Source of the DNA: an uncultured Bacteroidia bacterium
GTDB lineage: Bacteria; Bacteroidota; Bacteroidia; Bacteroidales; Prolixibacteraceae
Direction of reading: 5' to 3'
DNA length: 51,103 nucleotides
NCBI GenBank assembly: GCA_903918045.1
Contig: CAIXCY010000068.1
Span: forward strand, 1 to 51,103
Positions 44,916 to 51,103 of the stretch are shown here, in pieces. The notes below the pieces were generated by a model that was not told where the DNA came from, searched no databases, and saw only the letters and a list, made by a program, of their open reading frames with translations. The translations under genes and the position numbers were made by a program. How positions within the stretch are numbered: position 1 is the first letter of the stretch; the number at the start of each line of letters is the position of its first letter.

Positions 44916-47462
44916 ATGGAATTAAAAGAGATCACCCCCCAGCAAAAAGATGAGGTTCCCACAACCTATACTCCCGACCAGGCATTCCTGGCATCAGTCA
45001 AATATTTTAAGGGTGACGATCTGGCGGCACGTGTGTGGGTAAATAAATATGCCTTAAAGGACTCCTATGGGAATATTTTTGAATTAACTCCCGATGACCT
45101 TCACCGACGGCTTGCAAAGGAAATTGCAAGGATTGAAAAGTTGTATCCGAATCCCCTTTCGGAAGATGAGTTATTTGAACTTTTCAGGGATTTTAAATAT
45201 ATTGTACCTCAAGGTGGGCCAATGACGGGAATTGGAAATGATTTTCAGGTTGGTTCCTTATCGAATTGTTTTGTGGTTGGAAACGGGGCAGATTCGTATG
45301 GTGGAATTATAATGATTGACCAGGAACAGGTACAATTGATGAAAAGGCGCGGAGGCGTTGGTCACGATTTGTCGCACATCCGTCCAAAAGGGTCACCGGT
45401 TAAAAATTCTGCACTAACCTCTACAGGTATTGTGCCGTTTATGGAACGGTTCTCCAACTCCACCCGCGAGGTGGCACAGGATGGCCGACGTGGTGCGCTG
45501 ATGCTGTCTGTCTCGATCAGACACCCCGATTCGGAAGATTTTATTGATGCAAAAATGGATGAGGGTAAAGTTACCGGGGCCAATGTTTCAGTGAAAATCG
45601 ATGATGAATTTATGCAGGCGGTACGTGACAAGACCACTTACCACCAGAAATATCCGATTGAAAGTCAGAGTCCTACCTATACAAAGGATATTGACGCAGC
45701 TGGTTTGTGGGAAAAGATCGTGTTTAATGCCTGGAAATCCGCCGAGCCGGGTATTCTTTTCTGGGATACCATTATTAAGGAGTCTGTTCCTGATTGTTAT
45801 GCTGACCTTGGCTATAAGACTGTTTCAACCAATCCATGTGGTGAGATCCCCCTTTGTCCATACGATAGTTGCCGGTTAATTGCATTAAATCTTTATTCCT
45901 ATGTAGATGAGCCATTTACTAAGGAGGCAAAGTTTAATTTTGAACTGTTCAGAAAGCACATCCGCCAGACTCAGCAGATCATGGATGATATCATCGATTT
46001 GGAACTTGAAAAGATCGATGCCATTTATAATAAAATTAAAGCTGATCCTGAAGACGCTGAAATCAAACGGGTTGAAATAAACCTCTGGGAGAAAATACGG
46101 GAGATGGCAGTCAATGGTCGTCGTACCGGTATTGGGATCACTGCCGAGGGAGATATGCTCGCCGCGCTTGGCTTACGTTACGGATCTGAAACGGCAGTTG
46201 AGTTCTCGGTGGAAGTTCACAAAATTGTTGCCCTTGAGGCTTATCGCGGATCGGTTATTCTTGCGAAGGAACGTGGGGCTTTTCCTGTCTATGATGCCAA
46301 ACGAGAGAAGAACAATCCGTTCGTTCAGCGGTTGGCTCAGGCCGATCCTGAACTTTACAAGGATATGACCAAATATGGCCGCCGGAATATTGCCTTACTC
46401 ACCATTGCCCCAACAGGAACGACGAGTCTCATGACGCAGACTACCTCTGGTATTGAGCCGGTGTTTATGCCTGTTTATAAACGACGCAGAAAGGTTAATC
46501 CCAATGATAAGGATTCCCGTATCGATTTTGTTGATGAGATGGGTGACAGCTGGGAGGAGTATATGGTATTTCACCATAAGTTTAAAACCTGGATGGAGGT
46601 TAACGGATTTGAGCTTAAAAGGAATTATTCGAACGATGAGTTGGACGAGCTGATCGCCAAATCACCTTATCATAAGGCTTCATCGAATGATATCGACTGG
46701 CTTGCAAAAGTAAGAATGCAGGGGCAAATTCAAAAATGGGTCGATCACTCAATTTCTGTTACAATCAACCTGCCCGAAGAAGCTACCGAAGAATTGGTGA
46801 ATAAGCTTTATTTTGCAGCGTGGGAAAGTGGCTGTAAAGGGGTTACCGTATACCGCGAAGGTTCACGCACCGGGGTTCTGATTTCAACAAAAGAGAAAAA
46901 CATCGAGGGAATATTCCCAACTAAACGTCCTGAGATCCTTGAGGCCGACATTGTCAGGCTTCAGAATAACAAGGAGAAATGGATTGCTTTTATTGGCTTG
47001 ATTGATGGTAAACCGTATGAAATATTCACCGGTTTGGCCGACGATGAAGATGGTATTCTGTTACCCCGTTCGGTGACTGAAGGGTGGATTATCAAGAGTC
47101 GTGATGAGGCAGGAGCTTCACGGTACGACTTTCAGTATCGAAATTCCCGTGGTTATAAAACAACAATTGAGGGGTTATCTTTTAAATTTAATCCGATCTT
47201 TTGGAATTATGCAAAATTGATTTCCAGTGTATTGCGTCACGGTATGCCTATTCAAAAAGTGGTCGAGCTTGTCACGAGTCTTCAGTTTGATGTGGAGTCT
47301 ATCAATACCTGGAAAAACGGAGTAGCGCGTGCCTTAAAGAAATATATTCCAAACGGAACAGCTGCAGAAGATGCCAAATGCGAAGCCTGCAGTTCAGCCA
47401 ATGTCATCTACCAGGAGGGGTGCCTGATCTGTCAGGATTGTGGTTCTTCCAAATGCGGATGA
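44916..47462 (+). CDS. nrdJ: Adenosylcobalamin-dependent (class II) ribonucleotide reductase
   Basis: An 848-residue enzyme making deoxyribonucleotides with a B12-derived radical; it needs no oxygen. The active-site strand is NPCGEIPLCPYDSC with C308 and E310. SLSNCFVV gives another redox cysteine, and RRGGVGHDLSHIRPKGSPV and PTGTTSLMTQTTSGIEPVF are typical. The C-terminus has a zinc-ribbon-like Cys cluster (CEAC, then CLICQDCGSSKCG), usual for this subclass and probably also carrying the reducing cysteines. The gene is single, with no nrdR beside it. Confidence 0.95.
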   Translation: MELKEITPQQKDEVPTTYTPDQAFLASVKYFKGDDLAARVWVNKYALKDSYGNIFELTPDDLHRRLAKEIARIEKLYPNPLSEDELFELFRDFKYIVPQGGPMTGIGNDFQVGSLSNCFVVGNGADSYGGIIMIDQEQVQLMKRRGGVGHDLSHIRPKGSPVKNSALTSTGIVPFMERFSNSTREVAQDGRRGALMLSVSIRHPDSEDFIDAKMDEGKVTGANVSVKIDDEFMQAVRDKTTYHQKYPIESQSPTYTKDIDAAGLWEKIVFNAWKSAEPGILFWDTIIKESVPDCYADLGYKTVSTNPCGEIPLCPYDSCRLIALNLYSYVDEPFTKEAKFNFELFRKHIRQTQQIMDDIIDLELEKIDAIYNKIKADPEDAEIKRVEINLWEKIREMAVNGRRTGIGITAEGDMLAALGLRYGSETAVEFSVEVHKIVALEAYRGSVILAKERGAFPVYDAKREKNNPFVQRLAQADPELYKDMTKYGRRNIALLTIAPTGTTSLMTQTTSGIEPVFMPVYKRRRKVNPNDKDSRIDFVDEMGDSWEEYMVFHHKFKTWMEVNGFELKRNYSNDELDELIAKSPYHKASSNDIDWLAKVRMQGQIQKWVDHSISVTINLPEEATEELVNKLYFAAWESGCKGVTVYREGSRTGVLISTKEKNIEGIFPTKRPEILEADIVRLQNNKEKWIAFIGLIDGKPYEIFTGLADDEDGILLPRSVTEGWIIKSRDEAGASRYDFQYRNSRGYKTTIEGLSFKFNPIFWNYAKLISSVLRHGMPIQKVVELVTSLQFDVESINTWKNGVARALKKYIPNGTAAEDAKCEACSSANVIYQEGCLICQDCGSSKCG

Positions 47463-47488
47463 TTTTATCAACCCAATATATATATTCA

Positions 47489-47512
47489 GAAAGGCCCGGA
47501 AACGGGCCTTTC
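47489..47512 (+). terminator. GAAA-tetraloop terminator after nrdJ
   Basis: A perfect 10-bp stem (47489-47498 with 47503-47512, arm GAAAGGCCCG) is closed by a GAAA tetraloop, 26 bases after the nrdJ stop. It is followed by AATTTGTT, a weak T-run. Confidence 0.85.
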
Positions 47513-47526
47513 AATTTGTTGACATA

Positions 47527-47557
47527 TACCCTCAAGGTTTCAAAAACCTTGAGGGTA
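47527..47557. terminator. Second palindrome between the convergent nrdJ and SDR genes
   Basis: A 14-bp perfect stem (47527-47540 with 47544-47557, arm TACCCTCAAGGTTT) has a 3-nt loop and ends 9 bases from the SDR stop codon. It may terminate the minus-strand spt-SDR transcript or be a copy of a dispersed intergenic palindrome. I cannot test copy number here. Confidence 0.7.
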
Positions 47558-47566
47558 TGCGATTTA

Positions 47567-48370
47567 TTATTTTATTCCGTAATGTGAGGATAGGATTGAG
47601 GAAAACAGTGATCCAGGCAGGATTCGTTTAAGCACGACAGCAAATTTTTGTTCAAGAGTCGCAATAATATAGCTATGACAAGGATTTTTCTTCTTCAGGA
47701 TTTTTGAAAGTTTTCGGGCCAGGAATTCGGGTTTTAATCCACCTTTCTCATCTTTCTCAATGAGGGATAATGTCTTTTTGAATTGATCGGAATAGGCAGT
47801 ATCCTTTGTATTTGTGGGTTTGCGATTAGCCGTAAAGCTTGTATAAAAATCGCCGGGCTGGATGACAACTACCTTGACTTTATAAGGTAACAGTTCCATT
47901 CTCAGCGATTCGCTTAACCCCTCAACTGCGAATTTGCTGGCTGCATAAAATCCCTGGTAAGGTAATCCCATCAATCCTCCGATGGAGCTTACGTTTACAA
48001 TGGTGGCTCCACCCTGTGCGCGCATTGCCGGGAGAACAGCCTGGATCATATTTACATAACCCATGAAATTTGTATTCATTTGCAGCTCAATATCTTCCTG
48101 GGTAGAATCTTCGATTGAACCCGTTATCCCCATTCCTGCGTTATTTATCAGGATATCGACACGACCCTCGCGGGTTAATAAAGCCGCAACAGCATTCTTT
48201 ATAGATGGTACATCGGTCACATCTGCCTGAAGGAGTTTAATCTTGCCTGTGAAATCCTCCTTTTGTCTTCGGCTGATTCCGTAAACACTATATCCATCAG
48301 AGGCGAGGAGCTCTGAGATTGCTTTTCCAAATCCGGATGAGATCCCTGTTATCAATACAACTTTCGCCAT
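47567..48370 (-). CDS. Short-chain dehydrogenase/reductase, candidate 3-ketosphinganine reductase
   Basis: A 267-residue classical SDR. The NAD(P) motif TGISSGFG is at 8-15, followed by R34-R35 (NADPH preference likely) and NNAG at 77-80. The catalytic Ser129, Tyr142 and Lys146 (YAASK) are present. A C-terminal hydrophobic/basic region (KFAVVLKRILPGSLFSSILS) may touch membrane lipid. It starts 16 bases after the serine palmitoyltransferase gene on the same strand. Reducing 3-ketosphinganine is the next reaction after that enzyme, so this is the natural candidate. The assignment rests on context; SDR sequence alone does not give the substrate. Confidence 0.75.
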   Translation of the reverse strand: MAKVVLITGISSGFGKAISELLASDGYSVYGISRRQKEDFTGKIKLLQADVTDVPSIKNAVAALLTREGRVDILINNAGMGITGSIEDSTQEDIELQMNTNFMGYVNMIQAVLPAMRAQGGATIVNVSSIGGLMGLPYQGFYAASKFAVEGLSESLRMELLPYKVKVVVIQPGDFYTSFTANRKPTNTKDTAYSDQFKKTLSLIEKDEKGGLKPEFLARKLSKILKKKNPCHSYIIATLEQKFAVVLKRILPGSLFSSILSSHYGIK

Positions 48371-48386
48371 CGTTATAAAATTTCAG

Positions 48387-49619
<1,233 letters not shown>

Positions 49620-49691
49620 TTATAATTGGTCCAAAAGTAATAAAAAAATATTATTTTATTAAATTTCTTCTTCATGGTTTGATTCTTAATC

Positions 49692-50294
49692 CTAATAAAA
49701 TGTAATCAAAAGTTGAGGATCAGTTAGTTTAAAGCTTTTCCGGTGGAATGGGGTAATTCCATATTTAACAATTGCCGACCGGTGAACGGTGGTTGGATAC
49801 CCTTTATTTTGACACCACCCATATTCGGGAAAATGTTCATGGAGCGCAATCATATAATCATCCCGGTAGGTTTTTGCAAGAATAGATGCTGCTGCAATGG
49901 AGAGGTATTTCCCATCACCCTTAATAACAGTTGCAAATGGGATATCCCTATATTTTTTAAAACGGTTTCCGTCAACAATGATATGATCGGGACGTACAGA
50001 TAGCTGATCTAGTGCACGATGCATCGAGAAGATGGAGGCATTCAGAATATTGACGTCATCAATTTCAAGATTGGTGTAACTTCCTACAGCCCAAGAAATT
50101 GCTGCTTTTTGGATAATAGGGCGCAATTCTAAACGTTGTTTTTCAGTTAGCTTTTTTGAGTCATTGAGCAGTTCTGATCTGAAATTTTCGGGTAATATAA
50201 CGGCAGCTGCGAACACCGGTCCTGCAAGGCAACCCCGACCAGCTTCATCGCATCCGGCTTCGATTGCTCCAGGTTTATAATTATTCAGTAACAT
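49692..50294 (-). CDS. rnhB: Ribonuclease HII
   Basis: A 200-residue enzyme removing single ribonucleotides and RNA primers from DNA. The acidic residues are D16 and E17 (CDEAGRGCLAGPV) and D108 (IIVDGN), and SIAAASILAKTYRDD is conserved. Its start overlaps the 3' end of the sirtuin gene by 14 bases, indicating cotranscription and coupled translation. Confidence 0.97.
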   Translation of the reverse strand: MLLNNYKPGAIEAGCDEAGRGCLAGPVFAAAVILPENFRSELLNDSKKLTEKQRLELRPIIQKAAISWAVGSYTNLEIDDVNILNASIFSMHRALDQLSVRPDHIIVDGNRFKKYRDIPFATVIKGDGKYLSIAAASILAKTYRDDYMIALHEHFPEYGWCQNKGYPTTVHRSAIVKYGITPFHRKSFKLTDPQLLITFY

Positions 50295-50970
50295 GTTTTA
50301 ATTTTTCAAAAAACAATCCTACACCTACGCCCGCCTTTTCGGGGATTACCTGAATATGTTGGGGTAAATGAGCCGGTGGATTAGGATCAATCAGGAAAAC
50401 AGGAATGTTTTTAGGGGCATAATTGAGCAATCCGGCGGCTGGATAAACGTTTAGCGAAGTACCGATTACGCATAAAATATTGGCAGATTGGGTCAATTCG
50501 ATTGCTTTATCCATTTCGGGTACCGCCTCACCAAACCATACAATATGAGGCCTGAGCTGTGACCCTTTGTCACAGAGGTCCCCGATTTTCATTTCAGGAT
50601 TGTCAAGAACGTAAATCAGATCAGGATCTTTGGTGCTTCTTGCCTTGGTTAATTCACCGTGGAGGTGGAGCACATGATTAGAGCCTGCTCTTTCGTGAAG
50701 ATCATCGACATTTTGAGTAATGATTTGAACATCAAAAATTTTCCCGAGATCGGCAAGCAAAAGATGCCCCCTGTTTGGTTGGCTTGCGATCATCTGTTTC
50801 CGCCGGTCGTTGTAAAAACGGAGCAGCAATTCAGGATTCTTGTGCCAGGCTTCAATACTTGCAACCTCCATCACATCATATTCTTCCCAGAGCCCGTTCA
50901 TATCCCGAAAAGTGCGGATTCCACTCTCGGCAGAGATTCCTGCACCAGATAAAATTACAAGACGTTTCAT
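50281..50970 (-). CDS. cobB: NAD-dependent protein deacylase (sirtuin) lacking the zinc cysteines
   Basis: A 229-residue class III (SIRT5-like) sirtuin. The NAD motifs are SGAGISAESGIRTFRD, TQNVDDLH and IGTSLNVYPAA. The catalytic His is H104 in HLHGE. Y53 and R56 (FYNDR) form the YxxR pair that binds succinyl/malonyl-lysine in this class. The region that normally holds the four zinc cysteines, between the HGE and the RPHIVWFGE motif, has only one Cys (C133). Family relatives in Bacteroidota seem to share this loss, so the gene is probably functional. Substrates are unknown. Confidence 0.92.
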   Translation of the reverse strand: MKRLVILSGAGISAESGIRTFRDMNGLWEEYDVMEVASIEAWHKNPELLLRFYNDRRKQMIASQPNRGHLLLADLGKIFDVQIITQNVDDLHERAGSNHVLHLHGELTKARSTKDPDLIYVLDNPEMKIGDLCDKGSQLRPHIVWFGEAVPEMDKAIELTQSANILCVIGTSLNVYPAAGLLNYAPKNIPVFLIDPNPPAHLPQHIQVIPEKAGVGVGLFFEKLKHVTE

Positions 50971-51103
50971 AATTTAATGGATACAGAGTAAATCTAAATT
51001 TGCAGGAAAGCTTCGTTAATTATTAAACCTAATATTTATTCAAATGTATTTAATCGTAGTCAGTTTTCAAAATGTTTAAATATTTGAGTATATTTAAACT
51101 AAA

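Overview
The window comes from a member of the Bacteroidota, probably a Bacteroidales/Marinilabiliales-like relative, though the exact lineage is my guess. The signs are a type IX secretion (Por) sorting domain on the first protein, an S46 dipeptidyl-peptidase, a serine palmitoyltransferase for sphingolipids, LytTR two-component regulators, a DPE2-like amylomaltase, and promoters fitting the Bacteroidota -7 element TAnnTTTG, mostly without Shine-Dalgarno sequences. No rRNA, tRNA, CRISPR array, transposase or phage gene was seen. Most of the window is ordinary chromosomal housekeeping DNA, with one accessory island at about 14.8-23.8 kb.

Layout. 1-4.8 kb: 3' end of a large secreted adhesin-like protein, an orphan LytTR regulator, a TetR regulator and a GIN-domain lipoprotein. 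5.0-8.8 kb (minus): tatA, then the envelope/isoprenoid run M23 peptidase-dxr-rseP. 8.9-12.4 kb (plus): dapF, a CDF metal transporter, gltX. 12.5-14.7 kb: a Tat-exported Fe/Mn superoxide dismutase and kbl. 14.9-19.1 kb: a peptide secretion cassette with an HlyD adaptor, a C39-peptidase ABC transporter and, divergently, an 82-residue precursor with a textbook double-glycine leader. 19.4-23.8 kb: a TPR-CHAT protease with a signal peptide and a C-terminal membrane anchor, converging on a sigma factor and a single-pass anti-sigma-like protein. 24.2-31.1 kb: a complete trpEGDCFBA operon behind two consecutive trp attenuators. 31.2-35.2 kb: S46 peptidase, rnhA, kdtA. 35.2-40.8 kb (minus): a LytTR regulator, its histidine kinase, a LiaF-like membrane protein and malQ. 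41-51 kb: MATE exporter, glnS, folB, B12-dependent ribonucleotide reductase, an spt-SDR pair for sphingoid base synthesis, rnhB and a sirtuin.

Two parts stand out. First, the trp leader encodes two separate Trp-rich leader peptides (three Trp codons each). Each is followed by its own terminator, and each terminator has an upstream segment able to form an antiterminator, so two attenuators are stacked in series before trpE. Second, the island at 14.9-23.8 kb places an exported double-glycine peptide and its processing transporter beside a membrane-anchored TPR-CHAT protease, an anti-sigma-like protein and a sigma factor. The CHAT domain and the C-terminal TPR half of the anti-sigma-like protein are both predicted on the periplasmic side. 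I infer a peptide- or stress-triggered proteolytic switch that releases the sigma factor, analogous in logic to the TPR-CHAT/anti-sigma branch of type III-E CRISPR but with no CRISPR component here.
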